From: Gorsachius magnificus
Lineage: Eukaryota; Chordata; Aves; Pelecaniformes; Ardeidae
Assembly (NCBI GenBank): GCA_034008185.1
Contig: CM067082.1
Coordinates: forward strand, 11,888,984 to 11,952,983
Direction: 5' to 3'
DNA length: 64,000 nucleotides
The notes under the pieces are model-generated. The model saw only the letters and a program-made list of their open reading frames with translations. It did no database searches and was not told the DNA's origin. A program made the translations under genes and the position numbers. The stretch's first letter is position 1. Each line of letters opens with the position of its first letter. Shown here in pieces: positions 11,963-23,800 of the stretch.

Positions 11963-14428
11963 CATGCTACAAAATGGGAGGATAGTCAGTCCTTACATCA
12001 GAAAATCACCTGTCTTCAATACGTTGTCATTTTATATTCACTAGGAATGAGTTACTACTCTCTAATAACTTCTCAAAGAGACAATGAAAGAAATAAAAAG
12101 CGACCTACTCAATGCCTGCTTATACTTAAAATCCACAGGTCTTCCCTAGAGACAGTAATCTGTTTTGTGACAATTTATGAATGAAAAAATAATCCTAACT
12201 CCTTCTTTATAATTTCCTCCTGTTGGGAAAATAAATCATTGCTTCTCATTGCTGTGGATTCCTGCTTTATTTATGGTAATCTCACCCATTTGAAGGTGCC
12301 AACTAATCTTCAGAAGCAAACCTGTAGAACATTTGATTAAACATCTTTGTTTATTTGGCTAGGAAAGTAATTGCACAAGGCACGTTGGTCAGATGATGTA
12401 AATAAGAGTCCTTCTATTCACTTGAGCAGTATCTTCACAGGCCAGCACACTGTCGCCTTGGCTCTTACACAGCTTAAGGGCAAAATTACAAAGCAAGTGC
12501 ATATAGCATATTTATGAATGTTAAATCTCAGGTTGCTGGTCCGACAGTACAACTCTGGCTCCAAATCACATCTGTTTACTTACTATGCTCCAGCCCTGAA
12601 CTGCGACAGGACAGTCTGGAAAATAATTTGTGCAGCTCCAAATGTTTTAGATTTACTGTGATCTGCCAGAAAACTGACAGGACAAGTTAAAGATAAAGAA
12701 TGGTAACTTAACACAGACATCGTTGCTGTCCTTGAAGAGATGTCTGCCAAATTATTTCCACTGAAAACCAAAGTCACAATACATAATGCTTGACTTTTCC
12801 ATAGGGCAAAGGAGCCTGAACTACAAACCTTGAAGAACAGAGTCATGACATGCAGGCAAGGTAAGAAAGCTATGGGAAGGTGGGTCCAGGTGGGGTAGAG
12901 ATAGAGATGCAGCCAGAAGTTCATCCCAAGCTGGGAAAGGAACTGCAAGTTCCAACTCTCCATTTCTACCTCTAGGCATTCCTCTTTCAGTTGGGTAACC
13001 TGAGGAGAGTCTTGTTATTCAACATGTCTCTGATGAGATCTCAGGAGCCATACACTTCAGCTGGAAAAATGAACTGTGAGGAATCCTGGAAAGACCCTCC
13101 AGAGCAGTGCAAAACAACCCCTCCCCATTTGTTGTACAGGTGAGTATCAGTCTTGGCATCAATGTCATTCACAGGAGTTTTTAGGTCCACCATGAAGTTT
13201 CAGGTACGGATGAGATGAAGGGAGAGGACAGACTTCCATCCCTGATACTTAGGCAGGTGTAAATTTGTGTAAGGGCTTTGAACCCATGTTTCCTATTTCA
13301 GGAGGAGCTTGACTACCCCAAGGATCCTATTGCTTGGGCTCCTTCTCTTCCATAAATTCTTTCTCTTGAAGTCTTTCTTTCACATAGTCATTTCAAAAGT
13401 CTCATTCCACATCACAAAGGAAATGCTAAAAGTGTAAAAAAAAATAAAAATCTAAAAGAGACCAAGGATGGAACCATGTTTCCACCTCTACTGACTGGAC
13501 CACATAAAAGGTTTTGACTTTGTTTCTGCCTCCCAGCTAGCAGACCTCTTAATGTAAGCAGGAATGCTTTTTATTTACTGCTTCAAAAGGTCTTATGCAA
13601 AAGCATCTTGGGTCTAAACAAACAACAGAGAATTTCCTAGATGCAGTGAAAATGCTCTATTTCAGACTCGCAGCAGCATCAATAGACACTCCTGGTCATT
13701 CCCCTACTGCTTCTTAGTTATCTTTTAGATTGTCTGCTCTTTTTTATGCTTTCAGCAGTTTTACCAGACATCTCTCCCTTTAGTGGTTTCACAGGCCCCA
13801 TCAGGTTGCTGTATTTGTGAATAAGCAACTACACAGTGAGATGTGCTAATGGAAGATGGGTTTAAAGAGTGTGTTCACCCTCCCTGCATCAGATGTCACA
13901 GAAGCAGCTGGTATGTGGGTAGGAAGATGCACCAGTCATAAAGACTTCTTATAATTTTTTTCTCAGACAGCCAGAGAATCACAGTTTTCAAATAAAAATC
14001 ATATTAGTACTGAAATCATCACATACCTATGCATTTTGATGATCTGGTAATTCATATCATACAGTCTAAACTCTTCCTTATTAGCTAAATTGTTCATTTC
14101 ACATTCTGTAATGTTTCTCAGCCCACCATTTAATAAATTAACCACAGGTAATGATGTCAGTGAAATTCCCAAAAGACTTTCAGAGGTTATTTAAAAAATG
14201 CACTCAGCTCCTGGCAGGAATTCATAGGTTTTAAAGAGCAACACACAGGCTTGATAGGAGAGTCTGAACAAGTGATCTTTTGGGTGAACAGATGTGAAGC
14301 TCAGTCAAGTAAGAAAGGCAAATGTGTGATTCCCAACAGTATGAGATCCAGACTCCAAAGGATCTCTCCCTTCCTGGACCATGGTACTATGTTGTGGCTT
14401 CTGCTTTGCCATGTCACACCAATTTTTT

Positions 14429-14451
14429 AGTTCTGCTTACTAAGCAGAACT
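14429..14451. repeat. Near-perfect palindrome, 11-nt arms around one base
   Basis: AGTTCTGCTTA at 14429-14439 is followed by a single C and then its exact reverse complement TAAGCAGAACT. A third, direct copy of AGTTCTGCT follows at 14454-14462. The symmetry is exact over 22 of 23 positions. It could be a recombination or replication-slippage product, or a dimeric protein-binding site; the sequence alone cannot decide. Confidence 0.85.
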
Positions 14452-15303
14452 TTAGTTCTGCTCCTAGCTTCCAGGAACTAGTGTGTAGGTGAGCTGTTTC
14501 TTCAGATTAAAGAAGTGTATCTTACTATTTCCAGCTTTCAGTGAACTGCAGGTGCAATCTATAATTGTTTGAGTCATTGAATTCTGGCAAGCAAGACTCT
14601 GAGGGAGGCAGGAGCCTTGAGAAGTTATTCTAATTGCACTTAGGTTTCTGTAAAGGGAAAAATTACATTTCCTCGCTCTCCATGTAGTTCTTCTTATAGT
14701 CTGTCCTTGTCATATTTAAGTGTTTCAAAATCACTTCTTACTTAAGGTAATCTAACTTTATCTTCTGTAAGCATCTGCTTCTCTCCTTTGTTTGAAAAGG
14801 GCTGATAGTAACACAAATGATGGGCTTAGGCCAGATGCTCTTCTTTTAGATGGTTAAAATGAAGTGAAATCAATGCTTTTAGTGTCTAAATCCAAGTTTT
14901 TGTCCCTTTCCTCCTCTTTAAAGAGCTCACCTCCTGAGCCATTAAAAGGGAATTTAATGATATTCATTGTTAGCACTTAGTCTAGTATTACAGTGGGAGG
15001 AATTTTGTGTCAGACTTGAAGAAGGAATAGGTTTATGTAAGGGTTTTATATGTTGTTGATTTTACTTAGCCATTGATGGCGCTGTGCTTAGTGGAGATGG
15101 TGCATAATTGAAATTGTCCCTAAGATCATGGAGCATATGTATACATCCCTGCACCCATTAAGTTGGCCAGCAGTGTGGAGGTGACCTTCCCCTGCTCTTT
15201 TGTGTTGCAAAGTATCTTGATAAGGAACAAGAATTCTTGCCATATTGGCTTGTTCCATGGTTGATTAAGTCATTATTCAGTCTGTAACTGATTGTGGAAA
15301 ATG

Positions 15304-15308
15304 ATGGG
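15304..15308. repeat. Target-site duplication, left copy (ATGGG)
   Basis: ATGGG directly precedes the TG start of the LTR and is repeated exactly right after its terminal CA at 16418-16422. A perfect 5-bp duplication defines both element borders and shows retroviral integrase-mediated insertion. Confidence 0.85.
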
Positions 15309-15415
15309 TGTATTTGGTTTCTGTGGCAAGGTCTTGGTAGTGGGAGGGCTACAGGGGTGGCTTCTGTGAGAAGCTGCTAGAAGTATTCCCTGTGTCCGCT
15401 GCTGGCCAAGGCCAA

Positions 15416-15459
15416 GCCAATCAGCAACAGTGGAAGCGCCTCTGTGATAACATATTTAA
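15416..15459 (+). promoter_or_regulatory. LTR U3 promoter: CCAAT box and TATA-like box
   Basis: GCCAATCAG (15416-15424) lies about 30 bp upstream of CATATTTAAG (TATA-like core 15453-15459). By analogy with retroviral U3 regions this is the core promoter, with transcription expected to start near 15485 on the plus strand. Whether it is active is not shown. Confidence 0.6.
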
Positions 15460-15579
15460 GAAGGGAAAAAAAAACCCGTCTGCGGCTCAGTAGCCAGAGA
15501 GAGAAGAGAAGTGAGAGGATGCGAGAGAAAACAGCCCTGCAGACACCAAGGTCAGTGAAGAAGGAGGGGGAGGAGGTGC

Positions 15580-16025
15580 TCCAGGCACCGGAGCAGAGAT
15601 TCCCCTCAGCCCCTGGGGCAGCCCATGGTGGGGCAGGCTGTCCCCCTGCAGCCCATGGAGGTCCACGGTGGAGCAGATCTCCACCTGTAGCCCGTGGAGG
15701 ACCCCACGCCGGAGCGGGTAGATGCCTGAAGGGAGGAGGCTGTGATCCCGTGGGAAGCCTGCAGTAGACCAGGTTCCTGGCAAGCCATTGCGGACCCGTG
15801 GGGGGAGGAGCCCATGCCGAAGCAGGTTTGCCGGTAGAACTTGTGACCCCGCAGGGGACCCAATGCTGGAGCAGTCTGCTCCTGAGGGACTGCACCCTGT
15901 GGAAATTATTGGCCCATGCTGGAGCAGTTTGTGAAGAACTGTAGCCCATGGGAAGGATCACGTTTGAGAAGTTCGTGGAGGACTGTCTCCCATAAGAGGG
16001 ACCCCACGCTGGAGCAGGGGAAAAG
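15580..16025 (+). repeat. Degenerate tandem repeats (GGAGCAG units) inside the LTR
   Basis: At least seven units of about 40-70 bp each carry a version of CACGCTGGAGCAG, near 15627, 15664, 15704, 15810, 15862, 15917 and 16008. Between them recur GCAGCCCATGGAGG-like and GGACC-like phrases. The units diverge and spacing is irregular, so they are old duplications. They sit between the presumed transcription start and the poly(A) signal, i.e. in the R region. Confidence 0.75.
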
Positions 16026-16150
16026 TCCTCTCCCTAGGAAGAAGCAGCGGCAGAGACAACGTGTGATGAACTGACCTCAACCCCCATTCCTGTCCCCCTG
16101 CGCCGCTGGGGGGAGTGTGTAGAGGAGCTGGGAGTGAAGTTGTGCCCAGA

Positions 16151-16175
16151 AAGAAGGGAGGGGTGGGGGGAAAGG
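16151..16175 (+). other. G-rich tract in the LTR, possible G-quadruplex
   Basis: Runs of three, four and six G separated by single bases, followed by AAAGG. It could fold as a quadruplex, perhaps with two tetrads or a bulge. It lies shortly upstream of the LTR poly(A) signal. Confidence 0.35.
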
Positions 16176-16225
16176 TTTTTAAGATCTAGCAGTTTTTCTC
16201 CTCTCCTTCTCTGATTTTGATTGAT

Positions 16226-16231
16226 AATAAA
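16226..16231 (+). promoter_or_regulatory. LTR polyadenylation signal AATAAA
   Basis: A canonical AATAAA followed by a T-rich and then GTGG/TGTTTTG sequence within about 35 bp, as expected downstream of a cleavage site. It marks the R/U5 border near 16250 and, with the TATA-like box, fixes the element's orientation as plus. Confidence 0.65.
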
Positions 16232-16417
16232 TTAATTATTTCTTTCAAGTGGAGTCTGTTTTGCCCATGATGGTAACTGATAAAATGATCTCTCTCTGTC
16301 CTTATCTCGACCCACGAGCCCTTTTGATTTACTTTTTCTCTCCTCTGTCTGGTTAGAGAGGAGTGATAGAGCGGCTTTGGTGGGCCCCTGGTGTCCAGCC
16401 AGGGTTAAACCACGACA

Positions 16418-16422
16418 ATGGG
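16418..16422. repeat. Target-site duplication, right copy (ATGGG)
   Basis: An exact match to 15304-15308, directly after the terminal CGACA of the LTR. Confidence 0.85.
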
Positions 16423-16536
16423 AAAAGGTGGAATAAATAATTCCATCATCCAAGGATCTAACATTCTGGAGTCTTCCACCAGGGAGGAGTTCTAAACATC
16501 CCTGCCCATCAGGCAAGTGATGGCACTGCACATTAA

Positions 16537-16833
16537 GTGTTCTATGATGCCTTCTCACCTCAGCTCCTATCCTTTGTAGTGACCTGGGAACTACATGGTA
16601 TGGACATTGAGGCAAGACGTTCCCAGTCTTATTCCACAAAGATCAGTTCAGTTCAGTTTCAGGCCCCTTACTATAGGAAAGATGTTGCATTGCTGGAACA
16701 TGTCCAGAGGAGAGCAACAAAGCTGGTGAGGGGTCTGGAGCACAGGTCTTACAAGGAGTGGCTGAAGGAACTGGGTTTATTTAGCCTGGAGAAGAGGAGG
16801 CTGAGGGGAGACCTTATCACTCTTTACAGCTGA
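16537..16833 (+). pseudogene. CR1 RT remnant, truncated by a stop
   Basis: A 98-codon frame in which residues ~45-98 belong to the CR1 RT C-terminus and the first part is flanking DNA. It stops where the coding sequence would continue into the ITLYNYL region; later homologous codons lie in another frame. Non-functional. Confidence 0.75.
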
Positions 16834-17146
16834 CTGACAGGAGGGTGTAGTGAGGTGGGTGTTCATCTCTTCTCCCAGGTAATGGGCGATAGAATGAGAG
16901 GAAATGGCCTCAAGTTGCACCAGGGGAGGTTTAGGTTGGACATTAGGAAGAATTTTTTCACATAAATGGTTGTCAAGCACTGGAACGGGCTGCCCAAGGA
17001 AGTGGTTGAGTCCCCATCCCTGGAGGTATTTAAAAGACCGGTAGATGTGCTTAGGGACATGGTTTAGTGGTGAGATGGCAGTGTTAGGTTAACAGTTGGA
17101 CTTGATGGCCTTAATGGTCTTTTCCAACCTAAACAATTCTATGATC
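16650..17146 (+). mobile_element. CR1 LINE 3' fragment
   Basis: A 5'-truncated copy beginning in the RT C-terminal region. The translated landmarks [18 protein letters not shown] and [19 protein letters not shown] read cleanly to about 16833, then the frame breaks. The 3' part holds the marker phrases GTGCTTAGGGACATGGTTTA and CAGTGTTAGGTTAACAGTTG, and ends in AATTCTATGAT. This 3' end type differs from that at 9345-10208 and matches 17661-17876 and the two short inserts at 48239 and 48651, so at least two CR1 subfamilies are present. Confidence 0.92.
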
Positions 17147-17660
17147 TCTTGCCAGGCCCCTGAGAAAGAGTGCTAGAGAGAGGCAGAACAGAGAGCACTG
17201 TACCAACAAAGAAGTTTCTCTATTTCAGGCTTCACATCTCTCTGGAGCCATGAGCAGCCCTAAATTTTCTCAGGTGTCTCCTTTATTGGTTATTGTTACT
17301 TGGCAAAATGGCAAATGTGCCTGTTTCTGATTAGGCGAGGAATGCATGCCTGTAATCATGAGAGATCTGTCACAAATGTCCACGGAAAGCACACTGTGCA
17401 TATTCTCAGCAAGTGTGAGCACCCCAACTCTAAGTCAGCTTTCTAGATATGTTCCAGCTATTATGATGAAGTGCACAATCACTGGCTGGAAGTGGAAATA
17501 CGAAGACAGGAGAGAATGTGAAGTTAGGGGATTACAAATTCTCAAAACAGTTGTAGGGGTTCTCCCAGGTATTTGCCAACATCTAGGCAATATGCAGGTT
17601 GGCTAGGATTTGATCTAATGCACGTTTATGTCAGTAGCTATCTTTCCAGAGCCTTGAACT
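17147..17660. other. Spacer between two inverted CR1 ends
   Basis: About 510 bp of unique DNA with no recognisable gene or repeat. It would be the loop if the flanking CR1 ends pair in RNA or single-stranded DNA. Confidence 0.6.
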
Positions 17661-17876
17661 AGAATCGTACAATCACAGAATTATTTAGGTTGGAAAAGAC
17701 CTTTAAGATCATTGAGTCCACCGTAAGCCTAACACTGTTACTTAGATAACCCAAGTCCACCACTAAACCATGTCTCTAAGCACCACATCTACCCGTCTTT
17801 TAAATACCTCCAGGGATGGGGACTCAACCACTTTCCTGGGCAGCCTGTTCCAGTGCTTGATAACCCTTCTGGTGAA
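17661..17876 (-). mobile_element. CR1 LINE 3' end, inverted relative to the preceding copy
   Basis: On the minus strand this contains the CR1 phrases CACTGGAACAGGCTGCCCAG, TCCCCATCCCTGGAGG and GACATGGTTTAGTGGT, and a decayed octamer tail (AGAATCGTACAATCACAGAAT on the plus strand, 17661-17680). It is only about 215 bp, severely 5'-truncated, and of the same 3' type as 16650-17146. Confidence 0.92.
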
Positions 17877-20800
17877 TTAGATCATTTCTGAGCAGAACAT
17901 AAGTTAAAAAGTCCTGTGCCAAGTAATGCGCATCCTTAAAGTGCCATTCTCCAAAGCAGTAGTCTTGTGAGTAAAGCCTGCACTCAGAAATTGCTCCCTT
18001 GGGCCATAAACAGGGCATAAATGGACAACAGATTGGTAGCAGATGTAAAAACCTGTGTGAAGCCAGTATCAGTTTGATGTTTCATTGGATCCTGTCCTGG
18101 TGATTGCATTAGTAGGCATTTTAGGATGATGGAATATGCATTTTTCAGTGGCAGAGCTGTTTTCTTCAGAGCAATTTGCCTGTCTGTGTCTCTTCCAGCC
18201 CAGCTAGCAGTGCAGAGTGAGATAGGTTTACTGAATGAATGTGTTCCTCATAGGTTTCACAAGTTTCAAGTGGATGCAGTAAATATGCTTTAATTGCATA
18301 TTGTGTTTCAATTATTGCTGGAAAGCCACTTAGAGCAAATATAGCATTGCTGTGCTGAAAGCCTCCAATCTGTGCCTGCCCAATGGCAGTGGCAGCCAAC
18401 TGTATTTCATTAACTACTAACACTCAGCACATTTGCTCACTGTTTTGACTGTGCTGTTTGTTCCTGCCTTGACCCCTTGCTTGCTATGATCTTTGGGATC
18501 AATCTAGGAACTAGATCCAAACTTCACAGTTTTGTCCTTTGCTACTGACAGTAGCACAGCAAATAACATCATTAGGGCACTGGCTGAGGAAAAGCAGATA
18601 CCTTTGGGATCACTCCCTTCCAGGTGTGCAGGGTAACAAATGTAGGGAGTGGACACTTTACTTACTGAATAGCTCCCACTGCATTTTATGGGAATGCCGA
18701 GCCAGAGTTGTAAATCCAAACCAGTACACGACACAGCGGCATTGTCACTCACAGCAGGAAGCAACTTTGCGCTGAGCTATGCAAACTGAGGGAGGCAGGA
18801 GGAAAAATGCATGGCCGGCTCTTCCAAGTGCCCCATTTCAGCCCATGTATCACAATTCAGACCAATCCCAAATACTGGACTTACTGACCAGCTGGTCATA
18901 CTGACTGGCTTACTGACTATGAATTGATGGGGCAGAAAAGAATCAAGATGGTATTATCTTCCCCTCTGCTTTGGAGCACTTAGGGCACAATAAAATCAGC
19001 AGTTTTGCTCAAATGCTTAATCTCATACATTGGGTGGTAGCCCAAAAAGGGCTTCTTTAAGTTCCTGTCTTGTCACCATAGTAATTTCTATGCACAGCAT
19101 GGATGTTCCCTCTGCCTCCGTGTCACTTCTCACCCAAGGTGACATTACCCAGCAAGTCTGCACCATGGTCAGTTGGGACGCATGCCTAGAGAGGCAATGG
19201 AATGGAGTCAGAATGGCTCTCAACAACACATAGCTTCTCACAGCTTTTCTTAAGTTCTGTCTAAGGCATGGCTTTCCATCTAAAAAATGTGTGTACGAGT
19301 GGCTCAATTATATATAAACCAGATGGCTTATATTTTTATAGTCTAAAATTATACCACTCCCCAAAAGAGACTGAGAAATGGAAAGAAATAGATTATGAGG
19401 AGCTGTACCAGTAATTCGTCACTAAAAATAAAATAGAAATTAGAGACAAGGATTGCTATTACGTTTGAAATCAAGTAGGGAATTTTTGCCAAAGCTTTCA
19501 CCGAGGATTTGCTTATTTTCTTGTCATTCCTTTAACTCGATTGAGTTTCCAGAGCATCACTGATGTAATTTTTTATTGAAGGTATGCCAACTAGCTCTAC
19601 AGTCATTGGGACAGTGGGGAATTCTGAGCATTCACCAGCAGCCTAGAGTCTAAACACTCTTGTTTTCTGTGTGTGTTCGCCTGATAAATTCAAAGCAGAC
19701 ACAGTCTGTCTGATTTTCCCAAGCAGGCCTCTGTATATGAGAACCAGAAAGCAAAATGAACCCCAAGCAGGGAGCAGACCTCGTCTGGAGAACTTTCATA
19801 TGCCTCCAGATTAGAGGCTTGTTTATCTGGGGTTTTTTTTATTCTTGGTTGGAATAGCTGTCTGATGTGGAACTTGCCCCTCCTACAGCAGAGATCATGC
19901 CATGATACGGAATAAAACCAAACAAAAGCAAATAATAAAGGAGAGAAAGAAAATTCCTTGGAAACCAGGGTAGGGAATAAAGGGGAGTTAAGTTCAAAGC
20001 TATGTAAAGTGATTTGCATGGGCTACAATTCGGTTAAACGTGTTTGCTGGTTCCACAGAGAGTTCATCTCCACTAACTGATAGCTCAGTGTGATAGCATG
20101 GCTAGCTTTCAACATTGCATTTAAGGTATTTATTTATTCAGAGAATCCAGACCCTCCTGTTTTCATCCAGTTTTTATTCAGAGAATGCTCCTGCTGGTGA
20201 TCTCTCTTTGCCCAAACTCTTTTAACAGCATTACACTGGATTAAGAATCCAACCAAATTCAGAATTTAGACATTGGGAAGTCATGCTTGCAAAAATCCAG
20301 CCATGAAAACAAAGAAAAATAAAATCTGTCCCCAACCACACTTCCAAAAGTGAGAAATGGGGAAAACTAAGAGGTCAAAAATTGACTATCAGATACCAAC
20401 AGACACTTGGGGTTGCAGACCACCTTCAAAAAGTCCATTTATGCTTGACCTGCTCCCAGGACATAGGACACCAGACCCTGCATCATGAAAGTCCTCACCC
20501 AAATCAGCTTAGATGGAACCTCATCTCTGAGGGGAGCATAAGCAAAAGTGAACAGGGATGAGTACAATTAGCTTGGGCCTCTCCAGAGCACAGGCAGGGA
20601 AGCTGAAGGTTGATAAAAATGATGAGGTCCTCTTCTCTGTGCCTGCAGTAGAGCAAAAATGTTTCCATCTGAATGTTTCCAAGGGATTTGAAAAATCTCA
20701 TTTCAAATCATGTAGGTGACAGGACTTTTCCCAGTTCCTTGAAAATGGGTATAATTTAATTCTGTGAAGCACCTTGAGGCTTGTGAGGGGTATGTGTAGG

Positions 20801-23800
20801 TATTAATAATGATAATAATGCTAGATTTATGTAAATTTTAACCTTTCAGACAGTACCTTTTCAAAGCCTTTTTTCGTCTTCTGCAAAGTGACCTCTCTGG
20901 AAATTTTAATGAAATAAGCATATGTCACAGCTAAAATAATTTGGTTTAGAGTTTTGGATTAATCTGGAATTCCTGGAGGGAGAGTTATGGGCCAAATTCA
21001 GTAGTCCATGAATGAACAAATCTCCTATAGACTCAACGGACCTCGGGGTAAAGAGCCAAGCAGCGCTGGTTAAAGTTTGCTTTAGCATCAGAGAGTTCAC
21101 TCAGACGATGACTATGACCATATCTGTTTTCTTTTTGTGAGTATTTGCTGTGGTGAGGTTTCATTCACAGAAATATTCATGGGAAGAAGGCATGAAAGAT
21201 ATTTGCAGGTGTGCATGGGGATATGTGTGTGTGTGCCCAGAATATTTACACTCAAAGTTTTCACATGGCCACCTTGAAGGTGTAGGGTAGATAAGAAGAA
21301 ATCCGCCCAGGGAATGCACGGAACGTCACAGGGCTTACGTGCCTGAGCCAGTAGCTGCTGGAGGTTTTGTCTACACAGCAGGAGCTGGGAAAACCTTCCA
21401 GATCCTGGATGAAGAAATGTTTTTCAAGACTCCACATTGGGATGAGACATAGATATTTGCAAACTTGCCATCCCTCTTCCAAAACTTGGTTCACATGGGA
21501 AGGGTATCACGCAGTTTGGAAGGGGCACACAGCACGTCTGCTAGCTCCTAACGTGGGAAGCAGAGCCCGTCATGAGCTCCTGTTGCTACACATCACATGC
21601 CTTTAGCTAACCCAGGCTTTATCTTCCCCAGGTAAATGTTCCTAGCACTAGTAGCACAGAACAATTGCCAGGGAGCCTGTAGAGTAAAAATGTTACTTCA
21701 AACTTTTAATTGGAAGCAGATATTGATAAAAATTAAAAGGATTATTTAAAAAAAAATCCAATGACACTATGCAAAAATAATTAATTCCTTTTTTTTCCAA
21801 CTGCAATACAGAATGAGCCTTGAACCACCTTTGCTGTAAGCAAGATGGATGCAAAGTCTCTGAGTTTTCCCTCTCAGGATCCCCTCGTGGGTTTGCCTTT
21901 GTTTCACTCACAGAGGACTGTTTTTTCCCTACAGTCTCTGTGGAAAAGCCTGTGATGTCTAAGCATAAACCTGGCAGATTTCCCAGGAATCGTCAGGAGT
22001 AAACGCCAAGCAGAACAGCTGGGATTTTACCTGTGCTCCAAGCCCAGGAGCCCTGAGCCCCACACCTGTGGGCGGCTCTGCTCCCCACCGGGGCGGCACG
22101 CAGGGAGGGTGGCTCTTCCCTGTGGCTGGGCAAGAGCACTGGGGCACGCAGAAAGTGGGCAACGCTTCAGAAAAAAATGCTTCCTCCCATTGGTAGAATA
22201 GTTTCAGCATCCAGCGATGCCCATAAAAATCACTTTAAATCACTAATTTAACAAAGTTTGCATCAATTTTCCACAATTTTTCAGTAGCTGGACTGTGCTC
22301 TATACATACATCCCAAATAAATTTTATTGCTTTGTTTCTTACACATTACATACGTCATTGTTAACTTTCTGAAAATTTTGTCTGTCTCCAGTGACAACCA
22401 CCATTTTATTCTGTGTCTCAGCAACTAGAAGGTGATTTCAGGGACTCTAATTCACAGAGTAAAACTAACAGCTTTAATGAATGGCAATGAGCAATATGTG
22501 CATATGTATACAACCAATGTGTTGGCACAAGCACACTGCTTATAGGTTTTTTCTATCAGACTCTCCTATCCACATTCAACAGCAAAGCACAATCCATCAA
22601 ATACGCAAATATTTGAAAGCATGCACTGAAGGAAACAGATTGTAAATGTAATTAAAGTAATCAGACTAATTCATTAGGAACATTTTTTCTTTTTTTCCTC
22701 CTTAAATATTTTTTAGTGGTAATGAAGCAAATGTCTCAAAAGAATTTACCAGAAAACAGACACATTATGTAAAAGAGATAACTCTCATGGGCTTTTAATT
22801 AAGTTGTGTTTGTGTTATTGTTTTTAACGTTGATGCCTTGGAAGCCACAGCCCTGTTCTTTATGTGCAACCCGATAGAGCTAATACTGGATGTGCCCCCT
22901 CTCTTGGTCTCATTCTTCCAAATATGTAACTATCGTGGGCATTGAGATTCAATATCTTTTCTGCTGGTAGACTCCAGATTTCCTCTTTCTCAGCAGCTGT
23001 GCAGTGGCAATCCATCAGCTCCCACAGACCCCTCTTACGCATGCTATAGCCTCTATACAGTGACTTCCTACAGCAGTTCCTTCTATTCTTCCCACTCTGT
23101 TACAGCCTTGGCTTCCCTCAGAAATTCCTTCACTGTTCTAATTTATCTTTCAGAGATCTTATTGTTGTCTACATCACAGGTTAGGATTTCACCTCCAATT
23201 TTACTCACTCAGTTCACCTCTTACCTGTACCTTTAGACAAACACCCACCTTACTTGCTTTTAGGCTTCTTCCACCTTTAATACTCAGTGAAATAGATGGA
23301 TTTTGGATTCTCTCCTTCAGGTAGTTTCTTGCATTGGTGTGATTGTGCCATTTTGGGGTAGGTAGCACACTCTATATTGAATAATTCTGCCTGGTGTTGA
23401 GGTATCTCTGTGTGCATTTGAGATGATCCTGACTTGGGATTTCTTGTGCCTTTTCTGGGATGTAGAATGATTCAACATGGAGATGAAGAAGGAAGGCATG
23501 GCCAGAGATGTAATCCATCACAGCAGGTGGGGTTACAAAGCCTGGTCTTGTTTCTAGGTATCTAACCATTTGCTAATTGCCTCACCCAATTACCTGTTTC
23601 TGGTGCTGTATTCTCCTCTCCTTTGTCTTCTGCAGGAACTTCCTCACATTCACTTTTCTCCCTTTCTCACACCACCTCTCCTTCTCTGTTTGCTGTTCTA
23701 TTTGGCCATCTTGATTGTTGGCTTAATGTCGCTTAATTCAAAGGTTACCCTAAGTTTGGGCCAGATCCTCAGCCTGTGTAAGTCAGCGTGAGTCTGCTGG

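Larger units (their letters stand above)
10209..15303. other. Unique non-coding stretch, no gene supported
   Basis: Non-repetitive AT-rich DNA with long poly-T runs near 11.8-11.96 kb, a strong 23-nt inverted repeat at 14429-14451 and a 12-bp palindrome (CAAGAATTCTTG) at 15230-15241. The 126-codon minus frame at 12583-12963 is hydrophobic, unrecognised, and has no supporting context. No gene is claimed. Confidence 0.6.
15309..16417 (+). mobile_element. Solo LTR of an endogenous retrovirus (1109 bp)
   Basis: The element begins TGTATTTGG, ends CCACGACA and is flanked by the 5-bp duplication ATGGG. It has LTR anatomy on the plus strand: a CCAAT box, a TATA-like TATTTAA, a long GC-rich segment with degenerate tandem repeats, an AATAAA signal, and a 3' part ending GGGTTAAACCACGACA. 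No gag, pol or env sequence adjoins it, so it is a solo LTR left by recombination between the two LTRs of a provirus. A 5-bp duplication fits ERVL-type or some class I elements. It resembles a common avian LTR type; I cannot assign a named family from memory with certainty. Open frames inside it (for example 15377-15961 minus) are by-products of its GC-rich repeats. Confidence 0.9.

Noticed and set aside
12583..12963. 126-codon hydrophobic minus-strand frame
   Set aside because: Hydrophobicity is not organised into clear membrane segments with a gene context; no family recognised.
15444..15767. 107-codon plus-strand frame, Arg/Gly/Ala-rich
   Set aside because: Lies in the LTR R-region repeats and has no similarity to a retroviral gene.
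15377..15961. 194-codon minus-strand frame, Pro/Gly/Trp-rich
   Set aside because: It is the antisense of the GC-rich tandem repeats of the LTR; repeat periodicity keeps the frame open.
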